Source: Agarophyton chilense (taxonomy: Eukaryota; Rhodophyta; Florideophyceae; Gracilariales; Gracilariaceae). Taken from it: a stretch of DNA of 64,000 nt. The translations under genes and the position numbers were made by a program. This document shows, piece after piece, positions 36,011-45,039 of the stretch (position 1 is its first letter; every line of letters starts with the position of its first letter). The notes beneath the pieces were generated by a model. It worked only from the letters and a program-made list of their open reading frames with translations, was not told the origin of the DNA and searched no databases. The DNA is taken from the NCBI GenBank assembly GCA_030374765.1, contig JARGXX010000004.1:992001-1056000 (forward strand). Direction: 5' to 3'.

Positions 36011-36045
36011 CGCAAACAGGAAGCGGCGAATGCTTTCTGTTTGCG
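36011..36045. repeat. Subterminal hairpin in Harbinger 2
   Basis: CGCAAACAGGAAGC and GCTTTCTGTTTGCG pair over 14 bp with one mismatch around a 7-nt loop. It lies about 160 bp inside the right TIR, upstream of the accessory gene's ATG, so it could be a transposase or Myb binding site or a terminator. The role is not known. Confidence 0.6.
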
Positions 36046-36469
36046 CTCGTGTGCTCCCGCGAAAAATGCTGTCTACATCTGTAGCATGTTTCGATTCTAC
36101 ACTGAACGTGGACAGTGCGGGGGCCAATTGGGACAGGTTGCTCTGTATCGTGGACAACAGTCCGTGTCCCTTCTTTTTTGTCTACCCTTTGGGGTAGAGA
36201 CCCCCTAAGCAAAGCAAACACTTTGCAGACTGACAACCAAATATTTCCGTCGTGACCCAATCATATACACTGTACATTAACCCTAACATGGTAGCGCTAA
36301 GCTTTCAGGGTCAAAAGGGTTACTTGAACTTGTTTTCAAATTTGCATTTGTGTTTTTGGTTGGGAGGTAGGTTTTCCCAAAAACGAATCTTTCGTGTGTT
36401 GTGAGACGGCTATGCAACAGTAAAGGATTAGTTCTGGCTTGTGAAGAGATTACAAAGCTCAATACTGTC

Positions 36470-38320
36470 ATGAGTTCAATTTACAAAACAAAAATAGTTT
36501 TTGGTCTTTCTTACATTTGGGTAACGCATTACTGGAACAAATAATGAGACAGTTGTTCAGAAAACGGACCGAACGGCCCAAAGATATGAATATAGAATTG
36601 GAACCACGCGGTAGACCTGCAGTGATAACGAAAGAAGAAGAGGAAACCATATTGCTCACCATTTAGCATTTCGCTCTTCGACAAACATCTATTACACAGG
36701 TGTGCCTTCTGCAAGCTGTCAAGCACTTCGTCGAACTTTTGCCTCCTACCCGTCGTAAACATGTTTCGTTTGTGAACGGTACACCAAACAAATCACGGGT
36801 GCAGTACTTCTTTCCACACCATTCTGATCTTAAATTCAAAGCCGTGCAGGTAATTGAAAACAAGAGGCTTGTAGCTTTCACGAAAGAACACATTTCAAAT
36901 CACATTGCCCGTCTCAATTGTACGATGGAACGATACAACATCAGGGATCCAAACCAAATTCTCAACGTAGATCAAAGTAGAATTGGGCTGCATCGCGTAA
37001 CAGGACGCAGTTTGCGAAGAGAAATTGGCCCAAAAGACAAGAAGTTCGTCCAAATCATGCCAAGACTCAAAGGGAATATAGAACAAATTACCATGATGCC
37101 TGTCATTTCAGCTGCAGGGAAAACAATGAAACCGATTGTCGGGTTTCCTGGGAATTAGGCTCACTATTAGAAGTTCAAAGGTCGCTACGGCACCATTCAT
37201 GAGGTTCTCCCAAACTGCTACTTATATCAGAGAGACCCTACAGACATTGACGGGGGAGTCTCATCCCGCTCGACGGTTATAGTGATCACGTTCAGCACAA
37301 GGTTCTCTTGTTCTTCAAAACGGATCGTACAATCGTTATTGGGGTGCCAGCACAAACCTCACATGTGTTACAACCGCTTGAAGTTGGAGTGTTCTCTTCG
37401 ATGAAATCCCATCTTCAACAAAGTGTCCACCTGATGACGAGAGCAAAAAAGACATTCGACGCCTTTGATGCATCCAACGCCATAACCAAAGCATACCATG
37501 CGTGGGTAACTACCAGAATAGTTGTTAAGGGCCTTGAGTATTTCGGTGCTAATTTGTCAGACAAAAACAGAGCGTCAGTTTCACTATTAAAATCATTGAT
37601 TTACGCGTATTCAGTCGAAAGTAAGGTAGTAAAAGTCGACACTCTAGTAAATTCTTACATGCGTGAATCGCGAAGGGTTTTGAGCAAAACCGTTGACCAG
37701 GTCAAAGGAACTACCAGGAAAAACACGGAACGTGGGAGCCACCTAGCAAGCCAAGAAGTATTAAATGTGTTAAAAATGCGCGGCGAGAAGCAAAGAAAGA
37801 GAAGCAAAGAAACAAGAAAAAGACGAAAATAGGGGCAGGCGATGCACGTCAAACTGAATTGCAAGCGTACAGGGAGCCTGTTGATAATTGAAGGCGCTTG
37901 AACGACCTGTCTCCATGCCGAGACATTCAGCGCAAACGTCTAAATGGGACGCGTGCAATGAGGCTGTTGTTTCGCAGAAATAGAGCTAAGAAGCGTTTTC
38001 TGGAAACGTTAAAAATTAAGGAAGGCGTAGCTCTGAGTTGCAGCGTGAACAAGTCGCTGGATAAAGATAACGGTCTTGGTTATCGTCGCCCTCTGGCATA
38101 CAATATCAACACAGCTCCTGTGACTGAGAGTTGCCCGTTTTAGAATATTGCTTTCTGATTGGCGATTAGCCAAAAACTCTGTTCAACTTAGATGGAATCT
38201 GCGTTTAGGGGCTGTTTTAAGCCTGTTTTGTTTTGGGTTGTAGCTTGGCTCTTCTTCGTTCGTACTCTTTGAGTTTTTGATTGAAGTAAAGAGTAAGTAT
38301 TGGCTTTCATTTGCAGTAGA
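36470..38320 (+). mobile_element. pogo-like (Tc1/mariner superfamily) DNA transposon, decayed
   Basis: Transposase sequence runs from ATG 36544 to about 37832, with a possible tail to 38143. Blocks: an HTH-type N-terminal region (RGRPAVITKEEEETILLTI, then HFALRQTSITQVCLLQAVKH), first catalytic Asp in NQILNVDQSRIG (about 36955-36990), second in IPLDGYSDHV (codon 37272-37274), and TSHVLQPLEVGVFSSMK, where pogo enzymes have QPLD, so the third acidic residue is Glu. Lesions: TAG at 36664-36666, TAG at 37156-37158, and a frame change between there and about 37265. The tail is Arg/Lys-rich. The 3' part (about 37840-38315) recurs at 45541-45965. TIRs and TA duplications were not resolved, so the ends are approximate. 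Confidence 0.75.
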
Positions 38321-38718
38321 AATAACGGAAATTAGGGAAAGATAATGAGAGTTACAATGCCAAATCGCTTTTTCTGTTATATCAAAACGTGTAGGGTGGT
38401 GAATTCAGTCACGCCGTTTTGCACCACAGACATACGAAGGTGCATAGCTTCAGGCGTGACAGTGACCCTATGCACCACACTGCCCGGCCCGTGAAGGTAA
38501 AATGTAGAATTGTTTACAGCATTTGGCTTGTTTAGTGAAGTTAGCTACGGCCAATGGCCCATTTAAAGATTCGGGGATCGAGATAGAGACGCCCAACTCG
38601 GCCAGTTTTTCAAAAAAGATTAGCCACGACATTCTTAAAAACGGTTTCTAGCGGAGATACTGCAGACAAAGGCGGAGCAGGTGGGGCAATACTCATAATG
38701 TGCGTTCGGTACAAGCGC
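38320..38718. other. Intergenic, downstream of the protease gene
   Basis: No ORF of note. Inverted pairs GTCACGCC / GGCGTGAC (about 38409 and 38452) and GGTGCATAG / CTATGCACC (about 38440 and 38469) interlock within about 70 bp. They could be the outer inverted repeat of a small element or a terminator-like structure for the minus-strand protease gene. Confidence 0.4.
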
Positions 38719-39804
38719 TCACAGTCGGCGCCAACCGCGATTGCGGTTCCGGCGCACTTTTCGCCGAATCATCTTCTTGTAGCTGCTCAAATTCATGGCA
38801 ACCATAACAGCCCCTGCACTATTACAACGGTCGCCGTAGAAGTAGCTGGTGATGCCTATCTGTTGGAACTGACCGTGCTCTCGCTTCAAAATTGGGCCGC
38901 CCGAATCGCCAAAGCAGGTACCAGTCCTGCCCTTATCCGGAAAGTCGAGCGAGGTGTAACAGAATTCGCGGCGGCGGTTGTTGGCGCCAGAGAAGCCCAG
39001 CTCCTCGTCACAAACAGACCAGCGCTGGAAGAGCACGTCCGTGCGGCGAACACGCCGCGGTACGCTTTCCCCAGAGCCTCTGGCGCCGTATCCGGCGGCC
39101 TGTAGCTTGGAGCCAGAGCGGGTGGGCGGATTTTCCAGCGCGATGGGGCTGAGGAAGCGAGGGGGGATGTCTGACTCAAGCTGCACGAGCGCGATGTCGT
39201 TTGCAAAGGACGAATCGTCGCGGTAGCGACGGTGCACGAAGACGTTTCGCATAAAGATCTTGTTGCTTGGCGAGCGAAAGTACTTCGATTTCGTGGTGCG
39301 CTCAGCCACCAGCACGTACGACCGCGAAACGTCTATTGCGCCAGGGTCAACAAAACAGTGCGCAGCGCTGAGCACGTACGTGGGCGAGATCACGGAGCCG
39401 GAGCAGGCGATGAGAATGCCGGAAAAAGTTTCTATGAAAACTCTCGCGAGATGCTTGCGAAGCCTGGCGGGGACCCTCTTGCCGCCAACGATGGTTGGGG
39501 TGCGGGAACCGACATCGGCGTCCTCGTCTTCTTCCTCGGCGGATTCGTCAGCATCATCGTTGTCGAAATCGGGGGGGAGATCTTCCGGGCGACCGAGTAT
39601 GTCCATGGCGGCGCGGCGACGCGGCGCTTCCGTGGGCTGGGGACGAGGCGTGGCGACGAGGGACTGCGACGAGACGATGACAGGGCCAGTGGAGGTATCA
39701 GCCTCTGCGAAGACGACTTTCTGCGCAGAAGCAGGGATGGAGACTGAGCCGAGCAGAGAAAGCAGCGCGAGCGCGAGGAAGAGGGACGCGGGCGCGCGCT
39801 TCAT
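38719..39804 (-). CDS. Secreted S1-family (chymotrypsin-fold) serine protease
   Basis: 361 residues. A signal peptide (about 1-28, ending ASA-Q) precedes an acidic propeptide (78-97, Asp/Glu-rich) and the zymogen cleavage site RTPT-IVGG (105-108). The catalytic triad is complete: His149 (LSAAHC), Asp203 (NDIAL) and Ser301 (GDSGGP). Cysteines 134/150 and 297/327 match the conserved S1 disulfides. At the position of trypsin Asp189 there is Gly295, so cleavage after Lys/Arg is not expected; a chymotrypsin- or elastase-like preference is more likely. The C-terminus is very basic (KKMIRRKVRRNRNRGWRR). The ATG at 39802-39804 is chosen because it starts the signal peptide. Single exon, GC-rich; likely exported. 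Activation would need another protease, since the residue before IVGG is Thr. Confidence 0.93.
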   Translation of the reverse strand: MKRAPASLFLALALLSLLGSVSIPASAQKVVFAEADTSTGPVIVSSQSLVATPRPQPTEAPRRRAAMDILGRPEDLPPDFDNDDADESAEEEDEDADVGSRTPTIVGGKRVPARLRKHLARVFIETFSGILIACSGSVISPTYVLSAAHCFVDPGAIDVSRSYVLVAERTTKSKYFRSPSNKIFMRNVFVHRRYRDDSSFANDIALVQLESDIPPRFLSPIALENPPTRSGSKLQAAGYGARGSGESVPRRVRRTDVLFQRWSVCDEELGFSGANNRRREFCYTSLDFPDKGRTGTCFGDSGGPILKREHGQFQQIGITSYFYGDRCNSAGAVMVAMNLSSYKKMIRRKVRRNRNRGWRRL

Positions 39805-39824
39805 GGCGGAGGAGTGAGACAGGG

Positions 39825-39889
39825 GCGATGAAGGGGGAGGTGAAGGGAGAGGTGAAGGGAGAGGTGAAGGGAGAGGCGAAGGGAGAGGC
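39825..39889. repeat. 12-bp tandem repeat in the protease 5' region
   Basis: Four consecutive units of GAGGTGAAGGGA (39837-39884, the last with one change) plus a degenerate unit before them. It starts about 20 bp upstream of the protease ATG, so in the transcript it would be a pyrimidine-rich (TCCCTTCACCTC)n 5' UTR or promoter-proximal tract. Copy number may vary between strains. Confidence 0.85.
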
Positions 39890-41858
39890 TACGTGGGTGG
39901 CGAGGCATTCTTTTGACGGTGGGGTTGCAAACTGAATGGCAACAGCTCGACAACGCGGTGGGGCGCGCGGCGGCGGCAATACGGGGCGCGGAAGGTACGC
40001 GAGTTGATGGGGGCAGGGGTGAGATTCGCGCACGGCCATCGCACGAGACGTGTAGTCAACGAAGGTAACGTAGATATGTACAACGGAAGTCAGTCACGGC
40101 TTTGTGCTCCTCGCCAACCCGTTGGGTTCGTTGATGGCACAATGATCGCTGTTCGCCGTGGACACGATGCGGCAGTAGTGGACCACGTGGCAGAGCTCAG
40201 TGAGCTTCACGTCGGGCAAGACAGTCGCGCTCACTTGGTTTGGCAGGTCTGCGTGTTTTTGGTAAGGAGCTTTTGCTCTTTAACGGTTAAAGTTACATTA
40301 CGTTAGAAGTGAAGTTCTCTACGGATAGTGATCCGTTTTTAGTATGCAGACATGATATCAAAGTGAGCTCTACACCCTCAGACAGAGCGTTTTCCATTCT
40401 ATACTTCACGTGGGCGGACGAGCGCGAGCGCGAGGCCGTTTGATTTACATTGGTTCTTGATTGTACTGTAAACAAAAGCTGTATTTTTTTAGGTTTTTGA
40501 AGTGATAGAAGCGGTAATAGTGGAGGAAATCCTTAATGCAGCCAGACGCTGGAAAGAGGCGGGCTGTTTACGACAAGAGAGAATGTTTTCGTTGTCTGGT
40601 TTACGTCAGTGATGGATCTTTTCAAGCACAAATCAATGTTTTAGCTATGGCTTTGTTTTCTGGATATCCTATCTTTTATCGCGTCTCATGGCAGTATTGT
40701 TCAGAGGCGTCGAGAAAGCTCACGTTGTGTTGGCATGTGCGCATGATAAGGTTTGTAAACGTCTCTTAAGCTCAATAAGAATATGTTACGCGTTGGGCTG
40801 GGCTGTTTCGGCGTTCCCAGCCATTGGCGTAGCTTTCCATGGTAATCCTGTTGAATAGAAAAGCTGTCAAGCTGGCCCTCGTGATGCGTTTGTCAGGAAC
40901 AAAACGCTTTCTATTTGGAACCAAATACTAACTGTTACGGAGAGCTCCAGGAACGACAGCTTTACTTCAAAGAGACTAGGACAGCGGTTAATATGCTCAC
41001 AACATGGCTGACAGGGGAGCGAGCGTTCGGGGCGGCCTTGATTGATGGAGCCACAAAATAGTGGAGACGCTGATGCTTGGAGAAAAGGCGCAACGGTGAC
41101 TGGGGTTTGTTTTGTGCGCGTGATTTTTACTGTCTCGGAAGTTGTGAATGAAGTTCGCGGGAAACCTCCCTAAAGTCAAGACAAGCGGTGCTGTCATCAG
41201 TGATGACAGTACGGAAGAATACAGGTAGAAATAAGATAGTCGATAGTTGTCACAAGTTGTGAAATGTGTCTCACATCTCTTACCGCCCTTGCGTGGCAGT
41301 AACTGTTGATGTGCGTATACCATTGCTCAAGAGAAAAGCACACGCTGGCCGGGCTGTGTTTGTGTGGTTCCATCGAATACCCAACAAGGACTTTTGGCGC
41401 ATAACGCCTTTCAAAGACATGTCCATTGGAAACGTGGAATGCAATTGTCACTTGAGTGGAAACTGGAAATCATAAAATATCTGGCGACTCAGGGCGTGAC
41501 GTTTGCTGTCGAGAGTGCGGAAGCAGTTCAGATATCGACCGGAATTCCAACAACATGCCATGTTTAAACTGGTATTTGCTTTTGTACATATGTCGCATTC
41601 AATATGAGTTTCAAGGTGCAAAAGAATTCAACAAAGAACTTTGCGCATTACGACTTTGGATAAAACAATTTCCGGACGCCTCTCTAAAAGAAATGATTTA
41701 TAAAGCGTTTTTTTCATATTTCGGGGCACGGTTAGGGATTGCAACTCTGAACCAGAGCTCCTTGAAGCGCAGAGCATAATATAATAAACACAAACTCGCT
41801 CTCTGTTCCTCTAGATGTGTTGGAAGCATTAAGCTAGAGTCAAAGAACGAAAGCAAAA
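39890..41858. other. Intergenic between protease and zinc-finger ORF; no confident gene
   Basis: This should hold the protease promoter (minus strand). ORFs of 60-110 codons on both strands (for example 40004-40306 and 41456-41779, plus) lack recognised domains and have no support beyond being open. No repeats or RNA genes seen. Confidence 0.4.
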
Positions 41859-42071
41859 ATGGCGCATCTCATAACCGCAAGCTTGGTCGCGGCGTATCTA
41901 GGAAACAGGGGCAAAGAAGACATGGAAATGAGTTTGGCGCCGTCCCCGAAGAGTGAAGCCAGCAAAGCAATCGTTTGCGATAGATGTGGACATGTGGCTG
42001 ACTCAGGGCGCGCCCTTCGGAGACACCGGGAAAGCAAACATTTTCCTATACTGGTGATCGGTCGAAATTGA
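41859..42071 (+). CDS. Small C2H2 zinc-finger ORF
   Basis: 70 residues from ATG 41859. One C2H2 finger is visible: CDRCGHVADSGRALRRHRESKH, with spacing C-x2-C-x12-H-x4-H, a normal DNA- or protein-binding finger. It is preceded by a low-complexity MEMSLAPSPKSEAS stretch. The ORF stops 11 residues after the finger. Most zinc-finger proteins have more fingers or a second domain, so this is either a small single-finger protein, the first exon of a longer gene, or a fragment. It lies 569 bp upstream of the haloperoxidase gene on the same strand, with its own ATG in an A-rich context. Confidence 0.45.
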   Translation: MAHLITASLVAAYLGNRGKEDMEMSLAPSPKSEASKAIVCDRCGHVADSGRALRRHRESKHFPILVIGRN

Positions 42072-42527
42072 TGAGTCGCCGGTGCGGCAAAAGAATGCCG
42101 TGTGGTGACGAAGCGGGCGTAGAATCGGCGATTTGAAATATGCTACGTCGGAAGATAGACGAACTAGGTTTTAGAGAGAACGAGCTCGTAATAAACGACG
42201 AAGAAACGATGTGTCTACCGTCTCGAACTGATGTGCCACGCATGCGGCGCTTGCGCAGAGACAGTCGCAGTCTGACGCGGCGGCAGCTGAGTGGCTGCGC
42301 GCTTCAGCACAGAGGCGCCGCGTCAGCTTTGTGCACAGTCGCGCAAAAGTGATGTGCTGCAGAGGCACTGCGCCTCGGCTCTCGCCGCGGCCGCGCCTTC
42401 GTGCCCATCGTCATGCGCAACACGCCGCCGCCGCCGCCACGCTCCATGCCCCGCCATAACGCTCGTCTTCAGCCGCCGTAGCGCCGCCGCCACCGCCGTC
42501 CGTCCGCATGGCGCGCGCTCCTCCCCG

Positions 42528-42538
42528 TCTTTAAAAGC
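42528..42538 (+). promoter_or_regulatory. Weak TATA-like element before the haloperoxidase
   Basis: TCTTTAAAAGC lies about 105 bp upstream of the haloperoxidase ATG, in an otherwise GC-rich promoter. A CT-rich leader (CTCTTCTTCCTCAG) follows just before the ATG. Position and AT content fit a core promoter, but the match to TATAAA is poor. Confidence 0.35.
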
Positions 42539-42639
42539 AACGCCCTGCTCCTCCCATTGCCTCGCCTCGCCTCCCACCCCCCGATCTCCACTCCAGCTCT
42601 TCTCGCACTCTTCTTCCTCAGTCGTTTCATCTTTTCACA

Positions 42640-44451
42640 ATGTCCGCCACCAAGCACACCAACCGCCTGGACTCCGCCTACAGCGTGCGCCAACAGGCCG
42701 CAAATCTCGCCAAGAGACGTCCGCATGCCACCCACGTCGCCAATGCCGAGGAACTTCGCTACCGCTTCCCGTTCGACGGCTCATCCAACCAGGGCATGCC
42801 GTCCCACCTCGCCAGCTACACAAAGGGCTTACCACACGATGTTGAAACCGGCGTTTTGGTCAACCCTAATGATTTCCAGGCTTTCATTCGCGCCATGGAC
42901 TCCGGCGACACGTTCTCCATTCGTGACGTCCCGCTTGGCCCGCAGATCCCCGAGCCGCGCTTCAGCTCTGGTATCGCAAAAGGCGCTGACGTGCGTGCGT
43001 GGGAGTCCATGGCGGCCGGACAGACTTATGATCTGGAGGGCCCCGATGCCCAATCCCTCACCATGCCACCAGCTCCGGCCTTGGATAGTGCCGAACTCGT
43101 AACCGAGATTTCTGAAAGCTACTTGATGGCCTTGCTCCGCGACGTTCCGTTCATCGAATTTAGCAGCAACTCTGTGCTCGTCGATGCCATTGAAAGCTTG
43201 AACTCTACCAAGTGGATCAAGTATGGCATTGATCCGTCCACCATTCCCTTGTCTCTCACTCAAGCGGAACGCGGTCGCCTTCGAGATCAAGTTGATGTGC
43301 AAAACGTTTTCCGTGGAGTTACCAGAGGTGATCACGAAGGCCCATACATTTCCCAATTCCTTCTTATCGGAAATACCGGCATTGCGGATGGAAATCAAAT
43401 CCACGACGGCTTGATTCAGTACGGCGCTCATCGCGTGGATCAGAAGGTGCGAGTGGCCGAGAAGGAACGCGACTTTATGACCACATGGCAGTCGTTCATC
43501 GACGTTCAAAACGGTGCCGACGTGCGCGGCAGAGAGCAATACGAGGACGGTTTCCGATTCATTACCACGCCGCGTGACTTGGCTACATACGTTCATTTTG
43601 ATGCCTTGTACCAGGCGTATTTGAATGCATGCCTCATCCTGCTTGGAATGAAGGTTCCCTTCGACAAAGGATTGCCGTATCAACTGGATGATGACATTGA
43701 TCATCAACAAACGTTCGCCACTTTTGGAGGACCTCATATCCTTTCGCTGGTGACCGAGGTGGCCACGCGCGCGTTGAAGGCAGTGCGATTCCAAAAGTTT
43801 AACGTGCACAGACGCCTTCGCCCCGAGGCAGTGGCCGGTCGCGTCGAGAAGTTCCGCACAAAGAGCGGTGACCAACTGTACGCCGGTGTGAAGCCTCTAT
43901 TTGACGAACTTGACAAGGATATGTTATCCAAGATTGGAATGCACAACCAAAAGCAAAACAATAAGTCGGACAACGGACAGGCTAGAAGCGAGGATGAGGG
44001 AGCTGGTGCCAACTACTTGTTGCCCATGGCGTTCCCAGAGGGAAGTCCCATGCATCCAAGTTACGGTGCCGGTCATGCGACTGTGGCGGGTGCGTGTGTA
44101 ACAATTCTCAAGGCGTTCTTTGACCATGGGTACGAATTGCGCATGAAGGATTCGAGCGGTAAGATGCAACCGTTTGCCTTCGTGGCGAATGCCGAAGGTA
44201 CCAGCCTTGTGAACCAGGTTGGTAACTACGATAATAAGGCGTTGACAGTTGAGGGTGAATTGAACAAGGTTTGCTCAAACATCTGTATAGGCCGCAACTG
44301 GGCTGGTGTTCACTACTTCAGTGACTACATTGAATCGATCAGGGTCGGCGAAGAAATCGCCATTGGAGTGTTGGAAGAGCAGAAATTGACGTACGGCGAA
44401 AACTTCTCCATGTCCGTTCCCCTGTTTGACGGCTCTGTGTACCGCATTTAG
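42640..44451 (+). CDS. Vanadium-dependent haloperoxidase (bromoperoxidase type)
   Basis: 603 residues, close to the 595-600 of Corallina bromoperoxidases. The enzyme oxidises halide with hydrogen peroxide to hypohalous species, using vanadate bound by conserved residues. Visible: Lys386 and Arg394 (QKFNVHRRLRPEA), acid-base His472 (MHPSYGAGHAT), Gly478, His479, Arg552 and vanadium-ligand His558 (GRNWAGVHYFSDY). The residue where Corallina enzymes have Ser in the Ser-Gly-His triplet is Ala477; some bacterial relatives also have Ala. Arg383, three residues before the vanadate lysine, is kept. No signal peptide: it starts MSATKHTNRLDSAYSVRQ, as in Corallina, so location is unclear. The ATG at 42640 gives the family-length start. 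Single exon with intact frame. Likely product is brominated metabolites, peroxide removal and defence. Confidence 0.97.
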   Translation: MSATKHTNRLDSAYSVRQQAANLAKRRPHATHVANAEELRYRFPFDGSSNQGMPSHLASYTKGLPHDVETGVLVNPNDFQAFIRAMDSGDTFSIRDVPLGPQIPEPRFSSGIAKGADVRAWESMAAGQTYDLEGPDAQSLTMPPAPALDSAELVTEISESYLMALLRDVPFIEFSSNSVLVDAIESLNSTKWIKYGIDPSTIPLSLTQAERGRLRDQVDVQNVFRGVTRGDHEGPYISQFLLIGNTGIADGNQIHDGLIQYGAHRVDQKVRVAEKERDFMTTWQSFIDVQNGADVRGREQYEDGFRFITTPRDLATYVHFDALYQAYLNACLILLGMKVPFDKGLPYQLDDDIDHQQTFATFGGPHILSLVTEVATRALKAVRFQKFNVHRRLRPEAVAGRVEKFRTKSGDQLYAGVKPLFDELDKDMLSKIGMHNQKQNNKSDNGQARSEDEGAGANYLLPMAFPEGSPMHPSYGAGHATVAGACVTILKAFFDHGYELRMKDSSGKMQPFAFVANAEGTSLVNQVGNYDNKALTVEGELNKVCSNICIGRNWAGVHYFSDYIESIRVGEEIAIGVLEEQKLTYGENFSMSVPLFDGSVYRI

Positions 44452-45039
44452 GGCTGTTTCTGAGATGCCCTTCACAGCGCCGCTGCGCAACGTTGCCCCG
44501 AGATGCGGGGGAGCGAAATGGCTCTGGATCCGCTGGCTTACAGTCCGCAAAAAACGAAAACCAACAAACAATGAATTACAGATCACTGCAACGCATTTAA
44601 CGCGCAACTGCGTAACGCAGCTCCTTGTAATGTGGCCTTTGGCTCGTAAATTGGGCTTCTTTTTTTTTAATTGCTTCTTCGTGGATAAAGAGCAAAATCC
44701 CTTCTTCAACAGTGCTGCCCTAAGCGAAAAAGCCTCTCGCAAAGACACTTTCTCTCGTTGTCTTCAATTGTTGAGAGCGTTTCTCGTCAGCACAAAGCGC
44801 ACGCTTTTAAAAAGCTAATCACAGATTCAAGACAGAGGAGTAGTCCAAAGTAACAGAGAAAACCATTCATGATGAACCCAGTTTCGCAAACACGACAGTC
44901 CTTTTATGAAATGGCTTCGTCATCGGCTAAGATAAATTTCACGTTTCAACAACCCTAAAATGCCCTACACTACTACTACGAAACCAGTGATGCGACTTTC
45001 CAAGGCGTTGCAGATCATTCTTGCATACCTCGCTCAACA
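44452..45039. other. Haloperoxidase 3' flank; no gene recognised
   Basis: Holds the 3' UTR of the haloperoxidase and then AT-rich sequence. No canonical polyadenylation signal was recognised near the stop. The plus ORF at 44426-44818 overlaps the gene end and has no family resemblance. Confidence 0.4.

Larger units (their letters stand above)
33814..36205 (+). mobile_element. PIF/Harbinger transposon with TIRs and TAA duplication (Harbinger 2)
   Basis: A 2392-bp element. Left end GGGGGTTTCTAC (33814-33825) and right end GTAGAGACCCCC (36194-36205) are 12-bp terminal inverted repeats with one mismatch. They are flanked by TAA on both sides (33811-33813 and 36206-36208), the 3-bp TWA-type duplication that defines PIF/Harbinger. 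Inside are a transposase gene on the plus strand (34099-35238) and a Myb/SANT-like accessory gene on the minus strand (35932-35235) that meet tail to tail. A 14-bp-stem hairpin lies near the right end (36011-36045). Each gene is close to intact, so this copy died recently or is maintained by another copy. Confidence 0.88.

Noticed and set aside
39232-39817. Plus-strand ORFs of 171 and 185 codons
   Set aside because: Antisense shadows of the S1 protease, whose catalytic triad and signal peptide are clear on the minus strand.
42291-43102. Long plus-strand ORFs of 181-184 codons around the haloperoxidase start
   Set aside because: GC-rich out-of-frame translation of the promoter and first part of the haloperoxidase; Ser/Pro/Ala low complexity only.
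42829-43875. 348-codon ORF antisense to the haloperoxidase
   Set aside because: Shadow of the strongly supported haloperoxidase frame; the peptide has no recognisable domain.
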